Shown piece by piece: positions 51,814 through 61,169 of a DNA stretch of 64,000 nucleotides. A program made the position numbers and the translations under genes. Source of the DNA: Phenylobacterium sp. (GTDB taxonomy: Bacteria > Pseudomonadota > Alphaproteobacteria > Caulobacterales > Caulobacteraceae); the NCBI RefSeq assembly GCF_004299445.1, contig NZ_SCTC01000037.1:186001-250000 (forward strand), in the 5' to 3' direction. Under the pieces are notes generated by a model. The model was not told the origin of the DNA. It made no database searches and saw only the letters and a program-made list of their open reading frames with translations. Numbering within the stretch: position 1 is the first letter of the stretch; every line of letters starts with the position of its first letter.

Positions 51814-52740
51814 ATGCGCCTGGCCTTCCTCGGTACGCCCGATTTCGCCGTCTCGGCCCTCGCCGCCATCGTCGAGGCCGGGCACGAGGTGGCGTGCGTC
51901 TACTCCCAGCCGCCCGCGCCCCGCGGCAGGGGCCACGAGCTGAAGCCCTCGTCGGTTCATGCGTTCGCGGAGGCGCACGGCATCCCGGTGCGCACGCCGG
52001 TCTCGATGCGCGACCCCGCCGAGATCGCCGCCTTCGCCGCCCTGCACCTTGACGCTGCGGTCGTCGTGGCGTTCGGCCAGATCCTGCCGGGCGCCGTGCT
52101 CGAGGCTCCGACGCTGGGTTCGTACAACCTCCACGGCTCGCTGCTGCCGCGCTGGCGGGGCGCAGCGCCGATCCAGCGGGCGATCATGGCCGGCGACACG
52201 GTGACCGGGGTCCAGGTCATGCGGATGACCGAAGGCCTGGACGAAGGCCCGGTGCTGTCGACCGCGACGGTCCGCATTGGCCCCCTAGACACCGCTGCGA
52301 CCCTGCACGATCGGTTGGCCGCGGCCGGCGCCAAGCTGATCGTCGAGACCCTGGCCGATATCGCCGAGGGCCGCGCCGTCGCCGTGCCGCAGGCCGCGGA
52401 GGGCGTCACGTACGCCAAGAAGATCAGCCCCAAGTTCGCGCGCCTGGACTGGGCCAAGGAGGGCCGGGTTCTGGACCGCAAGATCCGCGGCATGTCGCCG
52501 TTCCCGGGCGCCTGGTTCGAGCTGCCGACCGACAAGGGCCCCGTGCGGGTCAAGGCGTTGCTCTCGACCTACGAGGACGCGACCGGGACGCCCGGCGTCA
52601 CCCTGGACGACCGCCTGCTGGTGGGGACGGGCGAGGGCGCGGTGCGGCTGCTGAAGGTGCAGCGCGAGGGCAAGGGCCCGCAGGACGCCGACGTCTTCCT
52701 GCGGGGCACGCCGGCGCCCGCCGGGACCAAGCTCGGCTGA
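51814..52740 (+). CDS. fmt: Methionyl-tRNA formyltransferase
   Basis: 308 residues. Formyl-transferase core [34 protein letters not shown], the [40 protein letters not shown] active-site block (N-H-D-type catalytic residues), and a C-terminal tRNA-binding domain from about residue 205. It formylates Met-tRNA for translation start. TGA overlaps the truA ATG by one base. Confidence 0.96.
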   Translation: MRLAFLGTPDFAVSALAAIVEAGHEVACVYSQPPAPRGRGHELKPSSVHAFAEAHGIPVRTPVSMRDPAEIAAFAALHLDAAVVVAFGQILPGAVLEAPTLGSYNLHGSLLPRWRGAAPIQRAIMAGDTVTGVQVMRMTEGLDEGPVLSTATVRIGPLDTAATLHDRLAAAGAKLIVETLADIAEGRAVAVPQAAEGVTYAKKISPKFARLDWAKEGRVLDRKIRGMSPFPGAWFELPTDKGPVRVKALLSTYEDATGTPGVTLDDRLLVGTGEGAVRLLKVQREGKGPQDADVFLRGTPAPAGTKLG

Positions 52741-53480
52741 TGCCCCGCTACCGCCTTCTGATCGAGTATGACGGCCGGCCGTTCCACGGCTTCCAGGCCC
52801 AGGCCGACCTGCCCAGCGTGCAGGGCTCGCTCGAGCGGGCGGTGAAGAAGTTCTGCGGCGAGGACCTGCGGGTGGGCGCCGCAGGGCGCACCGACACCGG
52901 CGTCCACGCCACAGGTCAGGTGGTGCATGTCGACCTGACCAAGGACTGGCCGGCCGAGACCGTGCGCAACGCGCTCAACTTCCACCTGATGCCAGACCCC
53001 GTGTCTGTGCTGTCGGCGGAGGTGGCGGTGGGCGACTGGCACAGCCGCTTTTCGGCGACCGGGCGACGGTATCTCTACCGCATCCTCAACCGCATGAGCC
53101 CGCCCGCGCTGGACCAGGGGCGAGTCTGGCACGTGAAGAAGCCGCTGGACGCCCAGGCCATGCATGAGGCGGCCCAGGTGTTGGTGGGCCACCACGACTT
53201 CACGACCTTCCGCGACCTCGCCTGCCAAGCCAAGTCGCCGATGAAGACCCTGGACGTCGCCAATGTCCGCCGCGAGGGCGACGAGGTGCTGCTGGAGTTC
53301 GCCTCGCGCTCGTTCCTGCACCGGCAGGTCCGCTCGATGACCGGCACTCTCGCCGAGGTGGGCGTGGGCCGCTGGACGAAGGCCGATGTGGAGGCCGCCC
53401 TGGCCGCACGGGACCGCAAGGCCTGCGGCCCCGTCGCCCCGGCCGAGGGGCTGTATCTGACGGGCGTCAGCTACGGGTGA
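52740..53480 (+). CDS. truA: tRNA pseudouridine(38-40) synthase TruA
   Basis: 246 residues. YDGRPFHGFQAQADLPSVQGSLERAV and the catalytic aspartate in VGAAGRTDTGVHATGQVVHVD. SFLHRQVRSMTGTLAEVGVG is the conserved C-terminal motif. Isomerises uridines in the anticodon stem-loop. Coupled to fmt. Its end abuts the convergent membrane-protein gene. Confidence 0.96.
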   Translation: MPRYRLLIEYDGRPFHGFQAQADLPSVQGSLERAVKKFCGEDLRVGAAGRTDTGVHATGQVVHVDLTKDWPAETVRNALNFHLMPDPVSVLSAEVAVGDWHSRFSATGRRYLYRILNRMSPPALDQGRVWHVKKPLDAQAMHEAAQVLVGHHDFTTFRDLACQAKSPMKTLDVANVRREGDEVLLEFASRSFLHRQVRSMTGTLAEVGVGRWTKADVEAALAARDRKACGPVAPAEGLYLTGVSYG

Positions 53481-54224
53481 TCAGAGGCCGATGAGCCGCC
53501 GCGCCAGGATCGGCCAGCCGGGCGTATGGTAGATGAACGAGACTGCGAGCTCGGCGGCGAAGATGGCGGGGACAGCCATCTGGTAGACGCCGTGCAACCT
53601 CCGTCGCGTCAGCGCGTCGTAGGTGAGGGCCGCGAGAATGATGAGGTTCGCGCCGGTGTAGGTCTCCACGATCTTGCCCCAGAATCCGGCGCCGGCCACG
53701 GCGGCGAGACCTTCTCCCCACCAGCGCGTGTATGCGGCGCCGACGATCACAGCGGTCGCCAGCAGGATGAGCCGCTTGTGGGCCGGCGGATCACGGCGGC
53801 TGAACAGGGCCACGGTGGCCAGAACGGTGAAGGCCGCGACGTAGTAGATCGGGATGATGAAGAACTTGAGGTTCTCGGGATCACGGTCCGCATAGAAGCG
53901 CTGGCTGTAGACTTCGGAGACGAGGGCCGTGACTGCCATCACGGGAACGAGCACGACGCCGATCCAGCCCATGGCCTGGTGGGTGGCGACCCGGCCGATG
54001 CGCACCAGGGCTGCCTGGCTCGTCAGCAGCACCAACCATCCCACGAAGGCGGCGGCGTGAAGGTGCAGCACGATTGGTGCGGGATAGTCGGCCTGGCCCT
54101 GCAGGCGACCGGCGACTGCGGGCGCGAAACCCATGATCACCCCCAGCCAGCAGACCGCCACGAAGCCCAGGAAGAAGGATCGATCCCAGGCGTGGAAGGG
54201 CCGGAACGTCGCGTTCTTCGTCAT
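53481..54224 (-). CDS. Polytopic membrane protein, unknown function
   Basis: 247 residues from ATG 54224. About seven hydrophobic spans; histidine-rich helix VLHLHAAAFVGWLVLLTSQAALVRIGRVATHQAMGWIG could bind heme, as in cytochrome-b-like or SCO-assembly proteins, but that is only a guess. Loop FYADRDPENLKFFIIPIYY is well conserved in character. A start at 54251 is possible. It is convergent with truA. Confidence 0.65.
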   Translation of the reverse strand: MTKNATFRPFHAWDRSFFLGFVAVCWLGVIMGFAPAVAGRLQGQADYPAPIVLHLHAAAFVGWLVLLTSQAALVRIGRVATHQAMGWIGVVLVPVMAVTALVSEVYSQRFYADRDPENLKFFIIPIYYVAAFTVLATVALFSRRDPPAHKRLILLATAVIVGAAYTRWWGEGLAAVAGAGFWGKIVETYTGANLIILAALTYDALTRRRLHGVYQMAVPAIFAAELAVSFIYHTPGWPILARRLIGL

Positions 54225-54373
54225 GTGAAGCCCCCGCGGAATGGGGCGCATGCAGGTTGAGCGGCGTCAATCAACCGTCGGGCGCATCCGTCGGCGTCTG
54301 TGAAGAAGATGTCATGCCCTCGCGGCCGAGGGCGCGCTAGAACATCTCCGATTCAACCGGAGACTTACCCCCC

Positions 54374-55207
54374 ATGTCCCAAGGCCCCTGGAGCCACCAC
54401 AGCCGAAACGCCGCCGTGTCTGACGACATCGACTTCGAGATCAAGGGCCAGGAACTGCAGTTCGTCGAGATCGAGCTGGATCCCGGCGAGAGCGCGGTGG
54501 CAGAGGCCGGGTCGTTCGTCTGGAAGGACGCCTCGGTCGAGATGACCACGATGTTCGGCGACGGGTCCGGCGGCCAGGGCGGCGGCTTCATGGGCGCGCT
54601 GCTGGGCGCCGGCAAGCGGCTCATCACCGGCGAGAGCCTGTTCACGACGGTCTTCACCCACCAGGGCCGCGGCAAGGCTAAGGTGGCCTTCGCCTCGCCG
54701 ACGCCCGGAGCCATCCTGCCGATCAAGCTGGACAGCGTGGGCGGCACGCTCATCTGCCAGAAGGACAGTTTCCTGGCCGCCGCGCGCGGCGTGCAGATCG
54801 GCGTCGCCTTCCAGCGCCGGATCATGACCGGTCTGTTCGGCGGCGAAGGCTTCATCATGCAGAAGCTCGACGGCGACGGATGGGTGTTCGTCCAGATGGG
54901 CGGCACACTGGTCGAGCGCGAGCTGGCGCCGGGCGAAGTGCTGCACGTCGATACCGGCTGCCTCGCCGCCTACACGCCGAGCGTCGATTTCGACCTGGAG
55001 ATGGTGCGCGGCGTGAAGAGCATGTTCTTCGGCGGCGAGGGCCTGTTCTACGCCCGGCTGACCGGGCCCGGGAAGGTCTGGATCCAGTCGCTGCCGTTCT
55101 CGCGTCTCGCCGGCCGGATGCTGGCGGCGGCGGGCGGAACGGGCGGCAACCAGGGCGAGGGGTCGGTCCTGGGCGGTCTCGGCGACCTGATCGGCGGCAA
55201 CCGTTGA
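54374..55207 (+). CDS. AIM24/TIGR00266 family protein
   Basis: 277 residues. Typical features: VEIELDPGESAVAEAGSFVWKDASVEMTTMFGDG, glycine-rich stretch GGQGGGFMGALLGAGKRLITGESLFTTVFTHQGRGKAKVAFASPTPG, and the tail with repeated LAPGEVLHVDTGCLAAYTPSVDFDL and GEGLFYARLTGPGKVWIQSLPFSRLAGRM. The fold is a triple beta-prism; role unknown, perhaps membrane or stress related. The ATG of the next gene overlaps its stop by one base. A GTG at 54416 is an alternative start. Confidence 0.88.
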   Translation: MSQGPWSHHSRNAAVSDDIDFEIKGQELQFVEIELDPGESAVAEAGSFVWKDASVEMTTMFGDGSGGQGGGFMGALLGAGKRLITGESLFTTVFTHQGRGKAKVAFASPTPGAILPIKLDSVGGTLICQKDSFLAAARGVQIGVAFQRRIMTGLFGGEGFIMQKLDGDGWVFVQMGGTLVERELAPGEVLHVDTGCLAAYTPSVDFDLEMVRGVKSMFFGGEGLFYARLTGPGKVWIQSLPFSRLAGRMLAAAGGTGGNQGEGSVLGGLGDLIGGNR

Positions 55208-56244
55208 TGCAGACGGGCCTCCCGCCGCTTCCGCTCCAGTCCCCGGGAACACCCTGGCCGACACGCGCGTGGCCGACGGGCGAGGCCCGGGCGCGCGACG
55301 CCGCGCGGCTGGAGGCCCTGCTGGCCCGGGCGTTCGACGCCGCGCCCGACGGGCCGCTGGGCAAGACCTATGCGCTGCTGGCGATCCAGGGCGGCAGGCT
55401 GACCTACGAACGCTACGGCTTCGGGGCGACGCCCGAGACCACACAGCCGTCTTGGTCGATGGCCAAGAGCATGACCCAGGCCCTGGTGGGCATGCTGGTG
55501 CTGGACGGTCGCCTAGATATCCACGCGCCGGCTGACGTTCCCGAGTGGAAAGGCGCTGACGATCCGCGCGCCGCGATCACGCTGGACCAACTGCTGCGGA
55601 TGTCGAGCGGGCTTGCCTTCGTCGAGGACTATGTCCCCGGTTCGGTCTCGGACGTGCTGGAGATGCTCTACGGCTCGGGCAAGGCGGACGCGGCCGCCTA
55701 TGCGGCCAGCCGGCCGTTGGCCCACCCGCCGGGGTCGTTCTGGAGCTACGCCAGCGGGACCAGCAACATCGTCGCCCGGCTGGCCGCCCAGGCCCAGGGC
55801 GGCGACTTCGCGGCCTATATGCGCTCGCGCCTGTTCGAGCCGCTGGGCATGGACAGCGCCACGCCCAAGTTCGACGCCGCCGGCACGTTCATCGGCTCAT
55901 CCTACTGCTTCTGCACGCCGCGTGACTTCGCCCGCTTCGGGCTGCTCTACCTGCGCGACGGGGCCTGGGACGGCCGGCGTCTTCTGCCTGAGGGCTGGGT
56001 CGACTATGCGCGCACGCCCACCTTCCAGCAGGAAGGCGTGACCGACGGCCCCTATGGCGCGCACTGGTGGCTGGGGATCGGCGGGCCCGGCTCGTTCTCG
56101 GCCAACGGCTACGCCGGACAGTTCATCATCGTCTGCCCCGACCGCGACCTCATCGTCGTGCGCAACGGCGACACCCCGCTTGAGTCCAAGGATCGCCTCC
56201 GGGACTGGATCGGCGAGGTCGTGGACTGCTTCGGCGCGGCCTGA
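55207..56244 (+). CDS. Beta-lactamase-like serine hydrolase (cytoplasmic)
   Basis: 345 residues from ATG 55207. Catalytic S-x-x-K is in PSWSMAKSMTQALVG (SMAK), with a Y-x-S in SFWSYASGTSNI. No signal peptide. Related to 6-aminohexanoate-dimer hydrolase and esterase members of PF00144. The start overlaps the AIM24 stop, so the genes are co-translated. Convergent with dapE. The second serine hydrolase of the window, unlike the exported one at 7.0 kb. Confidence 0.87.
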   Translation: MQTGLPPLPLQSPGTPWPTRAWPTGEARARDAARLEALLARAFDAAPDGPLGKTYALLAIQGGRLTYERYGFGATPETTQPSWSMAKSMTQALVGMLVLDGRLDIHAPADVPEWKGADDPRAAITLDQLLRMSSGLAFVEDYVPGSVSDVLEMLYGSGKADAAAYAASRPLAHPPGSFWSYASGTSNIVARLAAQAQGGDFAAYMRSRLFEPLGMDSATPKFDAAGTFIGSSYCFCTPRDFARFGLLYLRDGAWDGRRLLPEGWVDYARTPTFQQEGVTDGPYGAHWWLGIGGPGSFSANGYAGQFIIVCPDRDLIVVRNGDTPLESKDRLRDWIGEVVDCFGAA

Positions 56245-56248
56245 GATC

Positions 56249-57412
56249 TCAGGCGAAGTAGCGGGCGATGATCCGCGAATAGACCTGCTGCAGGCGGCGG
56301 ATCTCGTCCACCGGCGCGCGCTCGTCCACCTGGTGCATGGTCTTGCCGACCAGGCCCACTTCGATCACCGGGCACAGCGCGCGGATGAAGCGAGCGTCGC
56401 TGGTGCCGCCGCTGGTGGAGAGTTCGGGCGCAGCCCCGGTCACGTCGGCGACGGCGTCAGCCACCAGCTGGGTGAAGTCGCCGCGCTCGGTGAGGAAGGC
56501 CTCGCCGCTGATGGACGAGGTGACGGTGATCTTGCCGCCGAAGTCGACCGAGGCGCGCCAAGCCTCCAGGTCGAACCAGTCGGCCAGCTGCTTGCCCGTG
56601 TGGTTGGGGTTGAAGCGGATGTTCAGCCGGGCCCGCGCCACCCCCGGGATGACGTTCGTCGCCGTGTTCGGCATCTCGATCATCGTCACTTCCAGGTTCG
56701 ACGGCTGGAACTCGGGATAGCCCTCGTCCAGCTTCCGCTCCTGCAGCGCGGTCAGCATCTTGATCAGTGGCCGAGCCGGGTTGGCCGCCCGGTGCGGATA
56801 GGCCACGTGGCCCTGGACGCCTTCCACGACAATCTCGGCGTTGATCGAGCCGCGCCGGCCCACCTTGACCATGTCGCCGAAGGTCTCGGCCGAGGTGGGT
56901 TCGCCCACGATGCAATGGTCGATGACCTCGCCCTCGGCGGCCAGAGCTTCAACCACCTTGACGGTGCCGTCGGTCGCCACGCCTTCCTCGTCGCCGGTGA
57001 TCAGGAACGAGATCGAGCCCGTCACCGTCCCTGCCGAGATGGCGTCGGAGGTCGCTGCGGCGAAGGCGGCGATGGCGCTCTTCATGTCGACCGAGCCGCG
57101 TCCGATCAGGATGCCGTCCTGGATCTCGGCGGCGAAGGCGTCCTTCGACCAGGCGGCCGCGTCGCCCACCGGCACCACGTCGGTATGGCCGGCGAAGCAG
57201 AGGTTGGGGCGGGCGGTCCCGTAGCGGGCGTAGAGGTTCTCGATCTCGCCGAACTTCATCCGCCGCGTCGTGAAGCCCAGGCTCACCAGGATCTCCTCGA
57301 CGATCGCCATCGCACCTGCATCGGCGGGCGTCACCGAGGGGCGGCGGATCAGGTCGCGGGTCAGCTCGACGGCGTCGATGGGACGGCTGTTGCGGGGGCT
57401 TTCGGACGGCAT
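56249..57412 (-). CDS. dapE: Succinyl-diaminopimelate desuccinylase
   Basis: 387 residues from ATG 57412 (MPSESPRNSRPIDAVELTRDLIRRPSVTPADAG). M20 metallopeptidase signatures: NLCFAGHTDVVPVG, GRGSVDMKSAIAAF, TGDEEG and EPTSAE. It releases succinate in lysine/DAP synthesis. The upstream extension is rejected. Separated from dapD by two cupin genes and by strand changes. Confidence 0.95.
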   Translation of the reverse strand: MPSESPRNSRPIDAVELTRDLIRRPSVTPADAGAMAIVEEILVSLGFTTRRMKFGEIENLYARYGTARPNLCFAGHTDVVPVGDAAAWSKDAFAAEIQDGILIGRGSVDMKSAIAAFAAATSDAISAGTVTGSISFLITGDEEGVATDGTVKVVEALAAEGEVIDHCIVGEPTSAETFGDMVKVGRRGSINAEIVVEGVQGHVAYPHRAANPARPLIKMLTALQERKLDEGYPEFQPSNLEVTMIEMPNTATNVIPGVARARLNIRFNPNHTGKQLADWFDLEAWRASVDFGGKITVTSSISGEAFLTERGDFTQLVADAVADVTGAAPELSTSGGTSDARFIRALCPVIEVGLVGKTMHQVDERAPVDEIRRLQQVYSRIIARYFA

Positions 57413-57454
57413 GACCCCGCCATATCTGGCAATCACGAGAGTGGCGAGGGGATC

Positions 57455-57931
57455 ATGCCCAAGATCGATATCGACAAGGCGCCGACACGCTTTGGCAGCG
57501 CCTACCCGCCGCCGTTCGACGCGCCGTGCCGCGAGCGCATGCGCTGGAAGTTGGGCGACGTGGCGGGACTCACCCAGTTCGGCGTCAACCTGATGCGCCT
57601 GGCGCCCGGCGTCTGGACCAGCCAGCGCCACTGGCACAGCCACGAGGACGAGTTCCTATTCGTCGTCTCCGGCGAGGTCGTACTGGTCGAGGACGAGGGC
57701 GAGACGGTGTTGCGCGCCGGCGACTGCGCCGGGTTCAAGGCCGGCGTCCCCAACGGCCACCACATCCAGAACCGTTCCGACGCCGAGGCCGTTCTGCTGG
57801 AGATCGGGTCGCGGATGCCGGGCGTGGACGGCGGCGACTACCCCGACCTCGACATGATCGTGACCCCCGACGACGTCTATCGCCACCGCGACGGAACGCC
57901 CTACGAGCTGGATGGAGGCCGCAAGCGCTGA
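57455..57931 (+). CDS. Cupin-domain protein (copy 1)
   Basis: 158 residues, ATG 57455 with GAGGGG. Cupin motif 1 GVWTSQRHWHSHEDEFLFVVSGEVVLVEDEG and motif 2 ADCAGFKAGVPNGHHIQNRSDAEAVLLEIGSR hold the metal-binding His and Glu residues. It is a small single-domain cupin of the kind found near sugar- and amino-acid-related genes. The next gene is its homologue, overlapping the stop by one base. Confidence 0.85.
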   Translation: MPKIDIDKAPTRFGSAYPPPFDAPCRERMRWKLGDVAGLTQFGVNLMRLAPGVWTSQRHWHSHEDEFLFVVSGEVVLVEDEGETVLRAGDCAGFKAGVPNGHHIQNRSDAEAVLLEIGSRMPGVDGGDYPDLDMIVTPDDVYRHRDGTPYELDGGRKR

Positions 57932-58395
57932 TGCCCAAGATCGACATCCCAAGCCTGGAGGTCCGCAGCGGCTGCAACTATCCGCCCCCCTACACGGACA
58001 TCTGCCTGGGGGCTGCGTGGAACAAGCTGGGCGACGCGGCCGGCCTCACCGACTTCGGCGTGAACCTGGTGCGCCTTCCGCCGGGCAAGTGGTCCAGCCA
58101 GCGGCACTGGCACTCCGAGGAAGACGAGCTGGTCTACGTCCTGGAGGGCGAGGTCACCCTGATGGAGGACGACGGCCCCCACATCCTGCGACCCGGCGAC
58201 GTGGCGGCCTGGAAGGCCGGCGACGCCAACGCCCACTGCCTGCAGAACCTGAGCGACCGCGACGCCGTCTACCTGGAGATCGGCTCCCGCCGCCCGGCCA
58301 CAGACGCCTGCCACTATCCCGACATCGACATGGACGCCCGGCCGGGAGAGAGCTTCTACCGCCACAACGACGGCACGCCGTATCCGGAGGGGTAG
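57931..58395 (+). CDS. Cupin-domain protein (copy 2)
   Basis: 154 residues, MPKIDIPSLEVRSGCNYPPPYTDICLGAAWNKLGDAAGLTDFGVNLVRLPPGKWSSQRHWHSEEDELVYVLEGEV. The same MPKID start, HWHSEEDE metal motif and DxxxYRHxDGTPY end as copy 1. ATG 57931 overlaps the first gene's TGA. The close similarity marks a tandem duplication, and the pair may form a heterodimer. Confidence 0.85.
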   Translation: MPKIDIPSLEVRSGCNYPPPYTDICLGAAWNKLGDAAGLTDFGVNLVRLPPGKWSSQRHWHSEEDELVYVLEGEVTLMEDDGPHILRPGDVAAWKAGDANAHCLQNLSDRDAVYLEIGSRRPATDACHYPDIDMDARPGESFYRHNDGTPYPEG

Positions 58396-58421
58396 GTTGG
58401 CTCCCGCGGCCGCCGACGCGG

Positions 58422-59252
58422 CTACTCCCGCAACAGCTCGTTGATGCTCGTCTTCGACCGCGTGCGTTCGTCCACCTGCTTCATGATCACCGCGCAGTAG
58501 GTGGACGGCAGGGTCGGGTCGTGGGGGTTGGGGCGGCTGCCGGAGACCACCACGGAGTAGGGCGGCACCTCGCCGGTGCGGACCTCGCCCGTGCGGCGGT
58601 CGATGATGGGCGTGGTGGAGGTGATGAAGGTGCCCATCGACAGCACCGAGCCCTCGCGCACGATCACGCCCTCGGCCACCTCGGCGCGGGCGCCGATGAA
58701 GCAATTGTCCTCGATGATGGTCGGGTTGGCCTGCAGCGGCTCCAGCACGCCGCCGATGCCGGCGCCGCCCGAGATGTGGCAGTTCTTCCCGATCTGGGCG
58801 CACGAGCCGACCGTGGCCCAGGTGTCGACCATCGTGCCTTCGTCGACATAGGCCCCGATGTTCACGAACGACGGCGTCATCACGACGTTGCGGGCGACGA
58901 ACGCGCCCTTGCGCACGATGCAGCCGGGCACGGCGCGGAAGCCCGCGGCCTCGAAGCGCTGGGCGTCCCACCCGGTGAACTTGAGCGGGACCTTGTCCCA
59001 GTAGGGATGCGGCGCGTCGGCGTCGATCAGGCGGTTCGCGGTCAGGCGGAAGAACAGCAGGATCGCCTGCTTGGCCCACTGGTTCGTGGTCCAGGTCCCG
59101 TCGGCGTCGCGCTGGGCCACCCGCACCTTGCCGGCGTCGAGCAGCTCGATGGTCTCGTGCACGGCGTCGCGCACCTGGCCGGTGGTGGACATGTTGATGC
59201 CGTCGCGCGCCTCCCAGGCGGCCTCGATCACGGACTTCAGGTCTTCGGACAT
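58422..59252 (-). CDS. dapD: 2,3,4,5-tetrahydropyridine-2,6-dicarboxylate N-succinyltransferase
   Basis: 276 residues. Left-handed beta-helix hexapeptide repeats (for example [72 protein letters not shown]), with the DapD N-terminal domain [16 protein letters not shown]. It adds succinate to tetrahydrodipicolinate in the succinylase DAP pathway that dapE completes. HAD gene nine bases upstream on the same strand. Confidence 0.96.
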   Translation of the reverse strand: MSEDLKSVIEAAWEARDGINMSTTGQVRDAVHETIELLDAGKVRVAQRDADGTWTTNQWAKQAILLFFRLTANRLIDADAPHPYWDKVPLKFTGWDAQRFEAAGFRAVPGCIVRKGAFVARNVVMTPSFVNIGAYVDEGTMVDTWATVGSCAQIGKNCHISGGAGIGGVLEPLQANPTIIEDNCFIGARAEVAEGVIVREGSVLSMGTFITSTTPIIDRRTGEVRTGEVPPYSVVVSGSRPNPHDPTLPSTYCAVIMKQVDERTRSKTSINELLRE

Positions 59253-59260
59253 CGGTTTCC

Positions 59261-59923
59261 TCAGGCGGCGGGCTTGAGCTGCGCGTCCATGAGGAACGGC
59301 GCGAGCTTGGCGGTGCGGTGGTGGACGAAGGCGGCGGTGGACTGGGGGGCCCAGGGCCCGACCAGCACGGTGGTCATGCCCAGGTCGTGGGCGGGCGCGA
59401 GGTTGCGCTCGGAGTCCTCGAAGAAGCAGGTGGTCGCGGGCTCGATGCCGTGCAGCGCGCCCATGCGCTCGAAGGCCTTCAGGCTGGGCTTGGGTTCGTA
59501 GTCGGCGGTCCCGATGTGGAAGACATCGTCGAACAGGTGGCCCAGACCCAGGTGCTTCAGCACGCGCTCGGCATGGATGTCGTCGGCGTTGGTGAAGATC
59601 AACCGGCGGCCTGGCAGCCGCTCCAGGGCGCTGAGCAGGTCGGCGTCGTGGGCCAGGGCGTCCAGCGACATGTCGTGGAAGATGGCGTGGAATTCCTTGG
59701 GATCGACGCCGTGGTTCAGCATCATGCCCTTCAGGGTCAGCCCGTGCTCGGCCAGGTAGACCTTCTGCAGCCTGAAGGCCTCTTCGCGCGGCAGGCCGGT
59801 CACCCGCTCCACGAAGTCGGTCATCCGGTCGACGATCTCGGCCATGAAGCCGGATTCCGCCGGGTAGAGCGTGTTGTCCAGGTCGAACAGCCAGGTGTCG
59901 ACGTGGCTCAGGTCGGCCGCCAT
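59261..59923 (-). CDS. HAD-family pyrimidine 5'-nucleotidase
   Basis: 220 residues. Haloacid-dehalogenase motif 1 [17 protein letters not shown], motif 2 IFTNAD, motif 3 KPSLKAF and motif 4 [12 protein letters not shown]. The wording matches the Sdt1/YjjG-like pyrimidine nucleotidase group that is common next to dapD in alphaproteobacteria. It dephosphorylates pyrimidine nucleotides, probably non-canonical ones. Same strand as dapD. Confidence 0.88.
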   Translation of the reverse strand: MAADLSHVDTWLFDLDNTLYPAESGFMAEIVDRMTDFVERVTGLPREEAFRLQKVYLAEHGLTLKGMMLNHGVDPKEFHAIFHDMSLDALAHDADLLSALERLPGRRLIFTNADDIHAERVLKHLGLGHLFDDVFHIGTADYEPKPSLKAFERMGALHGIEPATTCFFEDSERNLAPAHDLGMTTVLVGPWAPQSTAAFVHHRTAKLAPFLMDAQLKPAA

Positions 59924-59927
59924 CCTT

Positions 59928-60129
59928 ACCTCCCCCGTGAAACGGCGGGAGGGGGACCGGCGGCCGAGCGGAGCGAAGAGCCGATGGTGGAGGGGGCGGG
60001 CCTCAGGCTCCGCAGTTCGATCTGCGCACGCTGGCTCAGTGGAGGGAGCCCGCCCCCTCCACCAACCGCTCTACAGCCGCTGCGCGGCTTCGGCGGTCGG
60101 TCCCCCTCCCGCCGCTTCGCGGGGGAGGT
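59928..60129. repeat. 202-base nested palindromic element
   Basis: Ends 59928-59959 and 60098-60129 are inverted repeats matching at 30 of 32 positions. Inside them TGGTGGAGGGGGCGGGC and GCCCGCCCCCTCCACCA are a second, perfect 17-base inverted pair. The whole can form one long hairpin of two stacked stems. No ORF of interest. It separates the HAD and argB genes, and resembles the element at 51304 in GC-rich style. Confidence 0.65.
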
Positions 60130-60146
60130 CAGCCAGTTCGCTGCGC

Positions 60147-61061
60147 TCACGGCTTCACCATCGTCCCCGACCCGTGCTCGGTGAAGAGCTCGACCAGCAT
60201 GGCGTGGGGGCGGCGGCCGTCCAGGATGACCACGGCCTCGACGCCGGATTCCACGGCGGCGATGGCGGTCTCCAGCTTGGGGATCATGCCGCCGGTGGCG
60301 ACCCGGTCGGCGATGGCGCCGCGCGCCTCGGCGATGGTCATCTGGGCCACGCGCTGCTTGTTGGCGTCGAGCACGCCCGGCACGTCGGTGAGCAGGAGCA
60401 TCCGCTTGGCGCCCAGCGCGCCGGCCAGGGCGCCGGCCACGGTGTCGGCGTTGATGTTGAAGGTCTGGCCGTTGTCGTCCACGCCGATGGGGGCGACCAC
60501 CGGGATGTAGTCGTGCTCGGCCTTGATCAGGGCCTCGATCAGGGTGGTGTCGATGTGCTTGGGTTCGCCCACGAAGCCCAGGTCGACGATCTTCTCCTCG
60601 ACGCTGTCGGCGGCCCGCGTGGTGCGCGTGACCTTCTCGACGGTGATCAGCTTGGCGTCCTTGCCCGACAGGCCCACGCCGCGCACGTCGGCCTCGGAGC
60701 CCGCCTGGGTGATCCAGCTGGCGATTTCCTTGTTGATGGCGCCCGACAGCACCATCTCGGCCACTTCCATGGTCGCCTGGTCGGTGACGCGCAGGCCGTC
60801 GACGAAAGTGGACTTCACGCCCGCCTTCTCGAGCCAGGCCGAGATCTGCGGGCCGCCGCCGTGCACCACCACGGGATGGACGCCCAGCATCTTCAGCAGC
60901 ACCACGTCGGCGGCGAACAGCTTGGCCACCGACTCCTCGCCCATGGCGTGGCCGCCGTATTTGATGACCACGATCTCGCGGTCGTAGATCTGGATGAACG
61001 GCAGGGACTCGGCCAGCGTCTTCGCCGTCGCCCAACCTTGCTCTTCCGTGTCTTCGCTCAA
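60147..61061 (-). CDS. argB: Acetylglutamate kinase
   Basis: 304 residues from TTG 61061 (product begins SEDTEEQGWATAKTLAESLPFIQIYD). The kinase core has VVIKYGGHAMG, VVVHGGGPQISAWLEKAGV, FNINADTVAGALAGALGAKRMLLLTDVPGVLD and GGMIPKLETAIAAVESGVEAVVILDGR. Second step of arginine synthesis; the long N-terminal helix is the arginine-sensitive form. A GTG at 61121 gives a 20-residue longer protein without support. Divergent from the amidohydrolase. Confidence 0.93.
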   Translation of the reverse strand: MSEDTEEQGWATAKTLAESLPFIQIYDREIVVIKYGGHAMGEESVAKLFAADVVLLKMLGVHPVVVHGGGPQISAWLEKAGVKSTFVDGLRVTDQATMEVAEMVLSGAINKEIASWITQAGSEADVRGVGLSGKDAKLITVEKVTRTTRAADSVEEKIVDLGFVGEPKHIDTTLIEALIKAEHDYIPVVAPIGVDDNGQTFNINADTVAGALAGALGAKRMLLLTDVPGVLDANKQRVAQMTIAEARGAIADRVATGGMIPKLETAIAAVESGVEAVVILDGRRPHAMLVELFTEHGSGTMVKP

Positions 61062-61169
61062 CGTCGCCGTCCCGCCAGAGAAACCCGGGCGTCCGATAGC
61101 GGACGGGGCCCCCGCTGTCACGGGCGCATGGGCGTGTTAGTCCAGGCGCGGCAATCCAGGGAGTTGGCG

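Noticed and set aside
59871..61169. N-terminal extension of the amidohydrolase to 59871
   Set aside because: It runs through argB antisense and the nested palindrome. The signal peptide and conserved domain start at 61170.
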